A stretch of 64,000 nt of DNA, from contig NC_135564.1 in NCBI RefSeq assembly GCF_964340395.1, positions 14,464,012 through 14,528,011 of the forward strand, given 5' to 3'. Each line of letters begins with the position of its first letter. The stretch's first letter is position 1. Shown piece after piece: positions 1-12,690 of the stretch. The notes below the pieces were generated by a model. That model was not told the DNA's origin, did not search any database, and saw only the letters and a list, made by a program, of their open reading frames with translations. Position numbers and translations under genes: made by a program. The DNA is from Glandiceps talaboti (Eukaryota > Hemichordata > Enteropneusta > Spengelidae).

Positions 1-350
1 CTGTACGGTAGTGTCGGGTGTTATCCGATAGCATCGTTAAACATATAACATTTGGAAAAACTTAGACAAACTTGACGACGGAATTCTCTTCCCGATGAAG
101 CGTTTTTATCCGATAATATTGTCTAAAAAACAAACATTTTGAATACCTATCCAGACGACAGAGATTCCTTCCCAATGAAGCATATTTATCAAATGTTATC
201 GATGTTATCGATGCTATCCGATAGATATCTAACACATTGAATAACTTAGACTTCAAGACGAAGTCTTTTATCCGATATTACCGATCATTGGGAAAGGGAT
301 AGTTATCCAAAATGTTAGATTTTTAGACGATATCATCGAATATGTCAGGC
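1..350. repeat. Degenerate short tandem repeat
   Basis: Two to three diverged units of roughly 90-100 bp share blocks such as CTTCCCGATGAAGC / CTTCCCAATGAAGC and TTATCCGATA. No coding potential is apparent; reading frames here are short and AT-rich. Confidence 0.45.
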
Positions 351-3300
351 ATTTCCCTTTTAATTTACAGTTGTTAAGTTTACACGTCGATCAGGGCTAC
401 AGATGGGCGTGTTTAAAGTGGAAACTTGATGTAATAATTTTGAAAATTAATAGTCAGGTCATGTAATCAAGAGAACGTTGATATGACGTTGATGGACTCC
501 GAACAGGGCAAAACCAAAAGTTCGTATGGTACAGTATAAAGGGTAAAAAGGTTATTCAACGAGTATAGTGAATCATGTGAATATGTGCTCGAGCACGTAC
601 TGAAATGTCGATCGCCAATCAATCGATCGCGATCATTTTTAGGGTTAGGGTGCATTTTCCAGGGTTTCTAGGGAGGGTTTGAAATTCTAGGGTTTTCCAG
701 GACCGTGCGAACCCTAGTCTATAGACACACATTCAGAATACTCCCGTATGTAAAAGTAACTAAGAATATTTATTTTCCATCGACGAATATTCAGGCTTAG
801 GTTTAATTTCTCTATCAAATTTGTCACTTATGAGGTAAAGTCAACATAAATTATCCCACCCCACGAGGGTTTACTGAACGATACGGACACTCAATAAACT
901 ACAGGATTCGTGTATTTGTAGCATATTATATACATTTTGTAAATCAAAAGACGCACACGTTATTTAAATGGTTGTTATTTCAAAGATTTTATCGTCTGAA
1001 AATGTGTTATAGACCCTTTCGGGATATAGCCACGAAAATAATCCCGGGCCACGAGAGTTGGGTGACCGTTGAGTGACACTGAAAACAACACACTTTTTAT
1101 GCATGTGTGAAGCGTTGTCAAAACCTATGATAGTGTGATAGCAGTTCATTTATAATGTATTATTTTAGCTCATCACATTCCACTACTGGACAGCAGATAC
1201 AATTAACTAGTTCCACTTCTGACATAAATACTGGATCATATTTGGTATGACTTGACATCGACGTATTACATGGATAGCTATTAAAGTCCTCCTTGCATGA
1301 CCTCACTATTAAAGTGAAGACATGGTACACGCGTGTCATGATCACATGTACATGTTGTATTGTGGCGTACATGTATAAGTGACGTGAGGAAGTTGTTGTA
1401 ACGATAGCTAGACTACAAGCACTTATCACACAGCAGCAATTGTAATTTATCTAAACGTATTATGTTCAATTTCGTTCAAGTTATTAAGTTCTTTAAGGAA
1501 TTGCTCAGCCCCATGACCTTTGAATACTGGTCAATTTGTGACAGTTGTAAAATTATTTTGTCATCAGCTTTGTACATATACACTACCTGTCCTTACTTCT
1601 CATGTCGGTGACCAAGGAATCATTACTTGAAAGAATAATCATGCGAATAAGCCAACCACCAAAGCCATGTATCAATTTGTAACAGCGCAAACTGTCAATA
1701 TGACAATTTAGACAATGTACCGTACGTAAACTTAGACGTCCGTTATGTACATGTACATGTACATGTAGTCTATCTGCTTGACCTCGGATGTTCTTCACAT
1801 AGAATACGACACACGACCGAACATCGCATGTTTGGGCAAGCCTTCACTGCGAACTTCGTTCGCTTATACTATCGAAAGAAAGCCCGAACGTCTAGCAGCA
1901 AGACTCATGCATATGTACATGTACTATTTAGTTCACAACAAGTAAAACCATTTAGATTTAGTGACTAACTCAAACCAAAAATGCATCGAAGTCCATTTTC
2001 TAAGTACACGTTTCTTAGTTTTCTAGGGGCTTTTGCAGTAAAAAAATACACGCAAATCCTTGTACATGTGCATGTACTCTATACACGTAGTTCTAGAATA
2101 AATACTGAAAACTGTTCCAGGGATGTAACACTGCTGCCCCTCCCCCCCCCCCCGGGGGGGGGTACTCAGTGTAGTAACGGCATATATACTTGTATGTACC
2201 GCGGTTTTGACATCCCCCTCCCCTTCGACGTACATGTACAAAAGTCATGTACATGTACATGTATGGTACATTGTACGTATTTGTCCTTTTCGGGATAGCC
2301 ACGAAAATAGTCCCGTGCCACATCGTTTAAAACGTTCATTTTAAGGCGTGGAAAGGGTTATTTTTAGTGAATCATATTCCCAAAGACTTGCATATTATAT
2401 CATATTGGAAGATAAAAAAGACATAACGCTTCCATAACGCTTATTTTACAGCCATTTAAAATCGATATGTTCATTTGTCATTTATATGCGACACTCACAT
2501 TATTTAAAACGTTCATGGAATAAAAATGTGTGGCAGCCATTATCTCTTTTGGGATAAACACAACAATGACTCCACGCGTCACGAGGGGGGGGGGGTGATT
2601 TCATGATCGAATTACACCAAGACGTTAAGGCCTATTAAAAAAAATTTTGTGGTTCCGATTACGCTCAATTTTAGAATAGTTGGGGTAGATAGATTTTTTT
2701 AAAATTTAAATACGTGAGTGTCAAGTTCAGGTAGTTATGTTTTCCGCTGTCTCCATATGGTCTCTGTGTTATTGGTTTCTTCCCATCAGATCACAGGGTA
2801 AAGGACAAATGATCAATTTTGTACTCGCGATTTTCCGGATTTCTAATATTATTTTCTGTATATTTCAAATAAAGTTTTAAATACTGTTTCCTCTCAATGT
2901 TTTTTTCCTATTTCCTACCTGATATCAACATGATCAATGTCTTATCTGAGTTTGTCAGCTTTGCATTAACTAGTAGCTTGCTAGAACAAACTCACTATTT
3001 GCCCAAATTAACGCATTATACCGTGAGTGTAAACATCCACTGATACCACTAATGGTAGCACACGGATTAAAAGACAAAAATAAGTGTATGAAAAAAAAAG
3101 ATTTTGTCAATTTGCTATCAACGGGAAATATCTGAGGCGACGTCATCGATAGAAATGAGCGTCACATGCATGATGGCCCGTATCAAGTTTTCCCCCTTTA
3201 AATTGAGATCGTAATTATATTCACCGACTGCAAAATGGTAACCTACATGTACATGTACATACACATATTATGATGAACGTGAGTTATATTTTATGAAGGG

Positions 3301-4640
3301 ATAGTAGATTGTAGTCATGTGGGTTGAGTGAATAAATATATATTAAACATCAAATATATCCCGCCCACTAGCTACGGACTACTGCACTGTTTATTTATTG
3401 GTAGTGCAGAGAAAACTGAGCAGTGACGACAAAATAGATGAATTAGATGTAATTACAAATATTAACATATATCACGCTTTCTATGACTAATAAGTGTATC
3501 GATTTTACAGCGATATTTATCATGATACGCGGATAACCTTTGACACTGCTGACTTCCGTTGTTGACCCAGAGGCTAGGTCGACATTCCAAAGACGAGTCT
3601 TATCTTAGTCTTAAGACGACTATCTGTACGCATTCGATTCGTACTGTGCTTGCCATTTCGTTTATGTGAAAGTGCATAACAGTGTATTCGTCCACCTTGT
3701 ATCGTTGCTAAAACATCGATATTCAAAACATTTTCATGTCTATGGTTCTCCGTGGTTATAGCATAGACAGATCAGTGCATAAAGTCGTGAGCGGTCTATA
3801 ATCACTAACAAGGTTCATACGGCCAGACGAAATTGACAAAAGCAGTGCCGATAAATCACCAAATTCGTGAATAAAATAGCGTGTGACCACCCATGCTAAG
3901 CCATATGTGTATGTGTTGTTTTACAGTGAGGGCGGGAAGTATATATAAATTTACCAAAAGGGTTTACGTAGAGCATAGAAGTATCACCCACGTGTAGAGT
4001 TCGTGGGATCAAGACACAACACAGGCCGATAATATACCAGCGTTCCTACCGACAACTACATGTACGTGGACCTACTTGTAAGTTGTGGTAAACATACATG
4101 TAATAACATCAGGATAATCATAGTCAAACAAACGCTGGCACAGTTGCGGTCAATGTTTAGGCAGTCTTATTTTTTTTTACTGAGCAGCAACTTTATGTAA
4201 CACATTCTACAATATCCTGGTGAAATTTGGTCAGTATAAATTCACTACATAGCCATAGGAATTGAACTTGGTTTCATTCTACTATATAGTGTACTATCGT
4301 AAATAACATCACGTCCATGCATTTCACGTGGACCTACACGGAAGCAAAATGCGTGGACACAGCCACGCATGTGTGAAATCCCTCGTTTACACACGCGATA
4401 ATCCCTCGTTTACAACGCGGGAATGGTCAAGAAACATTTGTCTGGTAGTGTATATGCCAACTACGTACATTATTAACAAATATATCTGTTAAATAGAAGC
4501 ATTAACGCCAAGTTATCGTAAAACGACAGAGCGTTGTTTCAATGTCATGTCATGCTGTTAAACCTGCATTAGCTGCAACTGGGATATTTTTTCATGAAAA
4601 AACCAAAGATATATATATTCGTTACAAATTGGTCAGTTAT
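351..4640. other. Non-coding stretch with dispersed repeat fragments
   Basis: No gene is recognised. A block reading CCTTTTCGGGATAGCCACGA occurs near 1006, 2284 and (diverged) 2548, indicating a dispersed repeat. Palindromic ACATGT/TGTACA runs occur at about 1743-1766, 2227-2265 and 3243-3260. A C12G9 homopolymer junction lies at 2142-2162. A TATA-like GTATATATAAATT at about 3940 follows a GGGCGGG, but no reading frame follows it. Confidence 0.5.
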
Positions 4641-6028
4641 TTATCCAATGACGTATCTGTTAAGAATTAAGTGGTCACTATTATCTGAAAGGTAGTGTAG
4701 TGGCAAGATTAACTCGAGCAAAAAGCTTGGTTTTGAGTCTGTCACATGTTGAAACTATACTGGTCTAACGAGTATAATTTTTGATCAGACAACAACCACA
4801 ATATATTCACTGAAAATTGTTAAAATAATTATAAATAATTACACAGAAACTAGTGAGGGTGTTGGTTTTTGGATGCGGACTCAAAAATCAATTTCATTTT
4901 ATTTATCGTGTATACAAAAATGCATTTATCCAAAGGTGATCGATGCAATACTGTTCACTGTGTACGATATCAATACGTATAAATTATTGTACCTAACCGA
5001 AAACATTTTCAGAAAACGTTCCGGTAGCAGCTAGTGTAGGCTTAATTAATAATACATATGCTGTGGTCTTTTTTTTTTATCTCAGCAGAGCGTGAAGCTT
5101 GCCGTGGGTTGGTTTGGATATTCAGGTAAAGAATCGCAATTCGCTCATCGAATTTGGGTTTTGCTAATTTAGATGTTGTCTATACTATATTGCTATTCAA
5201 AATCAAGAAAAATTAGGACAGGACCTTAAGCTCGTTATTTATTTTTAAAATAATCAAATGCCGATGCAGGCATTTAAATTTCATCCCAATTTTTATGTAT
5301 TCGAAGTGATCATTAGCCAATAACCGACATAGCAAACCGAAACTAGATGAGCCTTGTTTATTTTACTTATGTGGTACTTTGGTTAGATCAGTATTGTTAA
5401 TTCGATTAACTAATTATTAACAAAGCAATAACGGCCAAGACATACATCATTCTGCTACACATAACTGGTTGTCAGATGTAAACCATATCTTAAGCTATGT
5501 CAATGTGCAGGACAGCTGAATGGGATGGAAACCCGAAAGACAAACAATAGTCTAATTACAGCTGTATCAGATAACTTGGAAACCCACTTATTTAAATGTG
5601 CATACCATGTCAGTTATTTACATCTAAAATGGTCTTCGCATGGGTTTGTCAAGACAGGGAGCTGTATGTATTCAATCTCGGACAACTAAGATGTGATGCA
5701 ATGCCCGTAGAGCATCCTCTTCAATTCGTTCTTGCATGAGTCAATGGGCACCACTCCGAGGGGGCTATTACATTGAGTTCTGTCCATGCGTCCGTGCGTG
5801 CACCAACCGATTTCAACCAAACCCGACACAAAAGTAATATGCTATATATATGAGACATATGCACGTCACTTTCTTTTGCGACTGAATCAAATATGGCCGA
5901 ATGGCGACCACATTTGTTGTTTGTGTTAACCTCATATCTCTGGCATGCACCAAACGATGTTTTAGCACAACTGAACTGAGGTAAGTAGTGCTATAGGGGT
6001 CGCCCGATGTCTGTCTGGCTGTATGTGT

Positions 6029-6038
6029 GGATGTGTGT

Positions 6039-6092
<54 letters not shown>
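6029..6092. repeat. (GT)n microsatellite
   Basis: Nearly pure GT dinucleotides over about 64 bp. The minus-strand histidine/threonine reading frame across it is a by-product of the repeat. Confidence 0.95.
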
Positions 6093-6095
<3 letters not shown>

Positions 6096-6109
6096 CAACT
6101 TAGAGTCAA

Positions 6110-6480
6110 AAACTGCTGAACCGATTGCCATGATATTTGGTGGATACATTACCTTGGGTGTCTAGTTGGGAAATTGTTCAAATCAAAATGATCTTACTAC
6201 CGGTTTGTGATTTGGGTCAAAAATGTGATTTTTGGTCAAAAATTTAAACTCCAAAACTACTCGGCAGATTGGGCTGAAATTTGGGTGATACATTCTTCAG
6301 GGTGTTTTTACTAAGAATTGTTCATGATATGATGGTCCCATCAGTGATATGCAAATTAGGGCTAAAAATGTGTCTTTTTGGTCAAAAATCTATAATTCCA
6401 AAACCACTGAGCAGATTGGGCTGAAATTTAATGGGAATGCATATAGGGAATGAAGTGCTCTAGTCTTATATATTTTGATG
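6110..6480 (+). repeat. ~150 bp tandem repeat family, 3 units
   Basis: Three diverged units, each with an AAAACTACTCGGCAGATTGG-like block, then TGAAATTTGG, then ATGCAAATTAGGGCTAAAAA and TTTTTGGTCAAAAAT. The same family appears at 18590-19500 and 23680-24230 (plus) and at 42385-42660 (minus). Confidence 0.6.
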
Positions 6481-7225
6481 AATTTTGTGTCGTTGTTTTT
6501 TAAATATGTTTTCACTAATAATTCATAAGTTCCCCTTTAGTGCGACGTAGATGCTCGAAATTTGTAAACTATGTTGTAGATGGCTAAATTGTTTGGCGGC
6601 TCGTTCACTCCCTATTAAGCAAATCACAACGTCCCAAAGTGACGATATTAGTGGTTACTTTAGACAGTGACGATACGGCCTCCTTGGTAACAACGACAAT
6701 AATCACTTGATACCCAAGCCCATTGTAATTGGTCTATAGTTTAAATCAAATATAATTAACGTGATTATATACGATGATAACGTCAGTATGTTTCTGACTA
6801 CGAATACTGTATATGGGGGGGGGGGGGGGTGTTAGTCATTAGCTTTTATTAATTTTGACAATTGTTTCCTCACATGCATTTTCACTTTTGAATATATACT
6901 CAATATTTACTCAATATAATAACCATTTATTCAGTATATTTCTTTAGATTATAGTTGGTTTACAATATTATTGTAATCATTATAGCTACAGTTACTTTTA
7001 ATTATTTGACATGTATATCTAGTAGTTACACACTGGAATGTTCTATTTTGATGGAATATATATATATATAAATTAATAATATTTACCCTTTTATTATTTT
7101 AAAAGTGTTTTCATTTTGTCTTTTAACTAAAGAGACATTCTTTTTCTTGATTTTAGAGCCGTTTATTTGAGAACAGTTTTATTAATGTGTTTTTCCTAGT
7201 TACCAGTTATTATATAAAGTTGAGT

Positions 7226-7410
7226 CATATGAATTCTATGACACCGTGCATTTACTACTACCAGCTTCAGTCTCCACCTGTAACGGTAGGATCACAATAA
7301 CGTCCCATGAACAGGATATTACATGAACGGTTCTCACAAATAAATTTAAGAAGAGAAATGGATGATCTGCGATAAATTCATAAAATTTTGGCTTTGGTTT
7401 GATAAAGGAT
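7226..7410 (-). pseudogene. Orphan serpin C-terminal fragment, frameshifted
   Basis: On the minus strand this encodes SFIKPKPKF, EFIADHPFLF and, after a frame change, the equivalent of the C-terminal ILFMGR strand, followed by the SSKCTVS tail of the complete serpin at 12691. Similarity starts just after the predicted reactive-site bond (residue 358 of the intact protein) and continues past the stop codon. A 4 nt insertion after the HPFLF codons (CTTCTTAAATTTATT versus CTTCTTTATT) breaks the frame. No upstream serpin body is present and the residues preceding SFIK do not resemble a serpin hinge. It is a partial duplicate or a decayed alternative terminal exon, not a functional gene. Confidence 0.8.
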
Positions 7411-7734
7411 TGTGGTTGCTGAGACCCAGTCGCAGCGTTGCTATCTTCTAACACAGAGTTAATATTTCCTACTGTTGCTCAGATCCAGTCGCAGAGTGTG
7501 TACATATTTGCTCAGGTCAGGAATTGGCAGAAGAGGGTATCAACGTCACCCGGCAGCAGGTTCTTCAAAAAACCCAACTTCTTCGAACCCATGTTCAAAA
7601 AGCACACGTTTGACACAACTCGCCCAAGGGACAAGATAAAAATCTTATCGGACACCGAAAAATAAGCAATTTCATTCGTAACCAGCGATGAACTGAAAAT
7701 GCTCCCGTACATTATTAATGTGATTGCTGAGACT

Positions 7735-8400
7735 TTGAGATGTCTTTCTGTACTGTCGTACCTTTGTGTAATCAATATTTGTAGCAAGTTCAATTGAATT
7801 CAGTACAGTCCTGGGCATATAACCCATATTGCAAAAGTTCATAAAATATGCAAATTAGCAATTGACTCGATACCATCATACCTTTGCTCTGTCAATATCT
7901 TTCGCAAGTTTCATCAAATGTTGAGGTCTTTTTTGGAATAGGGCTTCATTGCAAAAGTTCGTTAATTATGCAAATGAACAATTAATTGACAGCACTTAAT
8001 TTCTTGAAGAACTATCATATCTCTGTATGATCAACATCTGTGGCAAGTCTCATCAAATTTGGTGCAGTTTTCTTGGTAAAGGCCCTAATTGCTAAATTTC
8101 ATTAATCATGCAAATGAGCAATTAATTGACAACAATTAATTTCATTAAGAACAATCATATCTCTGTATGATCAATATCTGTGGCAAGTTTCATCAAATTT
8201 AATAAAGGTCTTCTGGATGCATAACCTGAGTTGCAAATATTCATTAATTATGCAAATAAGTTTTTAATTAAATTGATGCAAGTTAACATCTTTTAGTTCA
8301 TTTATATCTTTGCATTATTCATTGATGTAGCAAGTTTTTGTTGAATATTGATATAGAGCCTCATTTATAAAATCATTAATTATGCACATTTTCATTAGTT
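7735..8400. repeat. ~130 bp tandem array carrying ATGCAAAT
   Basis: Five to six diverged units of about 130 bp share CATATCTCTGTATGATCAA, TGTGGCAAGTTTCATCAAAT and TTCATTAATTATGCAAATGAG-like blocks. ATGCAAAT or a near match is kept in most units (near 7849, 7968, 8108, 8251). No coding potential is seen. Confidence 0.65.
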
Positions 8401-8449
8401 ATGTAGGCTACTCCCACCAAAAAATAATCTGCGCTAAGTTACAGTCTGA

Positions 8450-9854
8450 CAAAGTCACATAGTAAATTGCAGAACATTTGAAAATTGTTAAAATACAAAT
8501 AATTACATAATCAGTTGTCGATATTATCCACAGGCATTACAGAAACAATTGAGGATGTGAACCCAAAGATCAAGTTGATTTGTTTTATGTCATATAAAAC
8601 TACAAAAAATGCGTTTATTCACAGGTGATGCAGTACTGTTTACAGTGTACGATATTACTAGTAAATTATTATACCTAACAAAACATTTTCAGTATCTCAA
8701 CAGAACGTATTTATAAAGATTGCCGTGGTTTGGTTCGGATATGCGAAAATTAAAGGTACAATATTCGCAATTCGCTTATATATTTTAGGTTTTGCTAATT
8801 TATATGTTGTCTACTATATTGCTATTGAGCTCATTATTTTAAAATAAACCCCCCATTAAAATGCATGCCAATGCAGGCATTTAAATTTCTTCTCGAGTTT
8901 TATGTATTCGATCAGCCAATAACTAACATAAGCAAACCGAAAATAGACGAGCCTTGTTTATATAGAACACTTTGCTTCTATGGTACTTTGCTTAGGTCAG
9001 TATTTGTTCATTAGTTTTAAACTAATTATTAACAAAGGAATAATAGCCAAAACATACATCATTCTGGTACACAAAACTGGTTATCAGATATAAACACACC
9101 TTACAGTGCACTGTAAGCTATGTCAATATGCATGATAGATAGCTGAGATTGGAACCTGAGAGTCAATAGTCTAGTTACAGCTGTATGAGATAACTTAGAA
9201 ACCTACTAACTTTAGTGTGTCAGTTATTTACATCTCAAAACGGTCTTCAGAGGGAGCTGTATGTATTCAATCTCGGACAACTAAGATGAGATTCAATGCC
9301 CTTAGAGCATCCTCTTCGCTCTTGCATAAGTCAATAGATTATTTTTAGCCCCCAACGGCAACGGGCACTATACCGAGGGGGTTATTACATTGGGTTCTGT
9401 CTGTGCGTCCGTCCACACTGATATCTCTGGCATGCACCAACCAATTTCAACCAAACCCGACACAAAGGTAACATGCTATATGGGACATGTTAAAGCACAG
9501 GGGGCAGCGAACATGTAATTGATTGGTCGAACGATCGATCGATTAATTTATTGACCGATTTATTATTTGGTTGAATGAATTATCGATTGAATTATCAATT
9601 GTTCTGGTGCAATATAACTTATTTTGCGTGTGATATTGACCAATTCACTCATTGAGTTTTGTGGTGATGTAAGGGAGTTTCCAGATTTTATAATTACTTC
9701 CAGGGGGACACCAGAGGATTTCCCTTTTTCCTTGTGTATTTTTTTCATGCCCCCTCCCCTACAAAAGCTTTGGAAAGTTAACACATTATACATACACAAT
9801 GTGTATATATGGTATACGTATGTATGTATGTATGTATGTATGTGTGTGTGTGTG

Positions 9855-9889
<35 letters not shown>

Positions 9890-10940
9890 ATGCATACAAT
9901 AACAAAACACGCACACACACACACAACCACAGCTTCAGAAGAAAGGGCTAGTTTATGCGTGATCGACTGTTTGTCCAGTGTGATAATCTCCCAGAAGATG
10001 AGAGATAAAGCAAACTGTTAATATAACTCACCAATTATAAGATTATGGGTGTTTTGATTTAGATAAGAGGATAAAAATGGACAAGGCGTCTTTATTTAGT
10101 CAATAAAGAGAGAATTACATACAGCTGAAAGAGAGAGAAGTAGACAGGGAAAGAGAGAAAAAAAGTTTCATATCACCACAAAACTGAATGAGTGAATTTA
10201 TCAATACAGGGCCGGTCAGGAAAGTGTACGAATCGCCTTTGTTAACTAGTTCGACTAAATTGATAGTACAGATAGATTTCATTCATAAAACTCGAAATTT
10301 GTCAATTATGTTATAGATGGCTAAATTGTTTGGAGGCGCGTTCAATCTCTACTAAGCAAATCACAACGTCCCTAACTGACAATATTAGAGGTTACTTTAG
10401 ACAGTGACGATACGGTCTCCATGGAAACAAGAACAATAATAACTTGACAGCCTATCCCCTTGTAATTGGTCTATAGTTTAAATCAAATATAATTATACGC
10501 TGATGACGTCAGTATGTTTCTGACGCGAATAATGTATGGGGGGGGGGGGTTAGTCATTTGCTTTTATTAATTTTGACAATTGTATCCTGACATGCATTTT
10601 CACTTTTGAATATATACTCAATATTTAATCGATATTTACTCGATGTAATCACCATTTATTCAGTATATTTCTTTAGATTATAGTTGGTTTACAATATTAT
10701 TGTAATCATTATAGCTACAGTTACTTTTAATTATTTGAATTTGTATTTTTAAGTTATACACTGGAATGTTGTATTTTGATGAAAAATATATAATAATTTA
10801 TCATTTTATAATTTTTTTATTAAGTGTTTTCACTTTGTCATTTAACTAAAGAGACATTCTTTTTCTTGATTTCAGAGCCGTTTATTTGAGAACAGTTTTA
10901 TTAATGTGTTTTTCCCAGTTTAATACCAGTTATTCCATTG
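8450..10940. repeat. Segmental duplication, copy 2 (serpin 3' flank)
   Basis: Collinear with 4640-7240. It carries its own (TATG)n(TG)n(TCTG)n microsatellite (about 9816-9888) in place of the GT tract and 150 bp array of copy 1. It ends about 1.75 kb from the intact serpin 3' end. No gene is recognised within it. Confidence 0.6.
9816..9888. repeat. (TATG)n(TG)n(TCTG)n compound microsatellite
   Basis: Consecutive TATG, TG and TCTG tracts, directly visible. Reading frames across it on either strand are repeat artefacts. Confidence 0.95.
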
Positions 10941-12690
10941 CAAGTTGATTCACTGATAGTTACAAGCGTTCATGAAATACCTTATACAATGTTATTGGTC
11001 GAACGACATAAGAGATTTTCGACAGCCTCATTATTTCATTTCACTATATATTCTGTTTGTTATACGATTTGTTCGATTGAATCTCCCCATAATTTCAAAT
11101 TTCCTTTCTGCCAGCATGCAACTAAACTAAAACATTAAGATTAAAGAAATGCACATTATGTCACCGTCTTCCATTTCCTTTTCTTTTTTTGTATTTTGTT
11201 TTTGTGTTTTTTTTGTATTTCCTCCTGGTGGAGTGGAAAATATCACGGACCAATACTTGAATATTTACTATTTCAGCAATTTCGTCCCCTTGTCTAAAAA
11301 TATATCAAATTCTTTTCTGTAATTGAGCCACTAATAGTTTTAATCCTGGCTCTTATCGTCCCGACTCATCGGTTGACTGACGAGAAAACTAGGCATTGAG
11401 ATATTGTGATGATCAATTGAGTATTTGTGAACAATAATCTCGTCGCATTGTTACAGAATAGATTATTGAGAATATATGGTCTTAGTGTTAAAGACTTTAA
11501 GTTAATTGTTACCGATGACTTCATCGTTTATCTACATCCAATTGACAATGTTCTGAATATATTATGACATCATTGTTTGATAACAGAAACGTAGACGGTT
11601 TTTTTAAGTAAGGAGCTTTTACTGTAACAATAAAGGCCTGAAAGGATTTATCTCGTTCGGAGAGGTAAATTCACACAGGCGACAAATATAGATCTGGAAA
11701 TGGCACTCGACTCTTTGAAATGCCATTACAAGAACGAGATGACAACGACAAACGGCTTCTCGTCCGCAACTCGTTCTCGTTATGGCAACGTGATTAAGCA
11801 ACATACACTTCCGAGACACACGATCTTGATAACTATTTTCAACCAACGAATTTGGCAAATTTAGTATGGAGTCTATTTTATCATTAAACCACCTTCCAAA
11901 TTAAAACAAAGTAACTTGTGAACGCCTGTGCCGTCAATCTTGTGACAGCCTGTAAAAACATCAGGCCAAGCCATGGTCCTAACACCAATGTTACTGACAC
12001 CACAGACACTTACTTGTCTATGGTTACACATGGCTTTTTCTCATCAATGTAAAACAAAGAACCTCCCTCTAAACACAGACATGTAAGGAGTAAGAAACAG
12101 ATTGGCAATGGGTATTTTTCCGAGTGCATATTCACAAATGGGTTTATTGGTGGTTCAGAATCCCACTTCTTTACATACAGATCAACAAACGGACATGCAC
12201 CCGAATATCTCGTTGACTATTAATGTCATATCTTCGGCACACGCACGCACAGCCACAGGCGCGCGCACACACACCACACATGCTAATCACATTTCTGTTT
12301 AATAAGTAATTAAGCTTTATAATTGTCCATCACATGATGTAATTGATTGGAATGAATTAAAATGCTCTATGTTTCTGAAAAAAACAAACGACTCAGGTAT
12401 GCAAATACTGTTGCCATGACTTTTGAGAGGACAAATAATTACGTGATTACTTCGTAACTCTTGAATCACAAGTGCATTTAATTCCAATCTCTTCTTAAAG
12501 ATCAAGCTTATGAGTATAATCTGTATGTACATTGAATCAGCATGAAAATGAAATAGTTCATAAAAAAGATATCTAAAACACCATGCATTGGACAACCGTG
12601 ACTGTATATGCATTGAGTGGTGTGTATGTGAAAATGGAGGATAGCGCCATCAACGGGGATTTTGAATACAACCGGGTATTCATATCAATT
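10940..12690. other. Intergenic stretch, serpin 3' side
   Basis: AT-rich sequence with no recognised gene; reading frames are short and without family features. This is the region downstream of the minus-strand serpin stop codon. No convincing AATAAA on the minus strand close to the stop was found. Confidence 0.4.

Larger units (their letters stand above)
4640..7240. repeat. Segmental duplication, copy 1 (serpin 3' flank)
   Basis: Collinear with 8450-10940 in several long blocks: the stretch around 4800-5000, the block ending in CCAAACCCGACACAAA near 5820, and 6550-7210 (for example TAGATGGCTAAATTGTTTGG and GGTTACTTTAGACAGTGACG in both). It abuts the orphan serpin 3' fragment at 7226-7410. 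Parts recur near 58740-58970 and 60400-60900, so a dispersed repeat family is included. A (GT)n tract (6029-6092) and a ~150 bp unit array (6110-6480) are specific to this copy. Confidence 0.6.

Noticed and set aside
3925-3960. Promoter with GGGCGGG and TATATATAA
   Set aside because: No reading frame or splice donor pattern follows on the plus strand.
7500-7620. Plus-strand ELAEEGINVTRQQV stretch resembling a transposase helix-turn-helix
   Set aside because: Only ~30 residues, stop codon right after, no catalytic part nearby; too short to support a transposon call.
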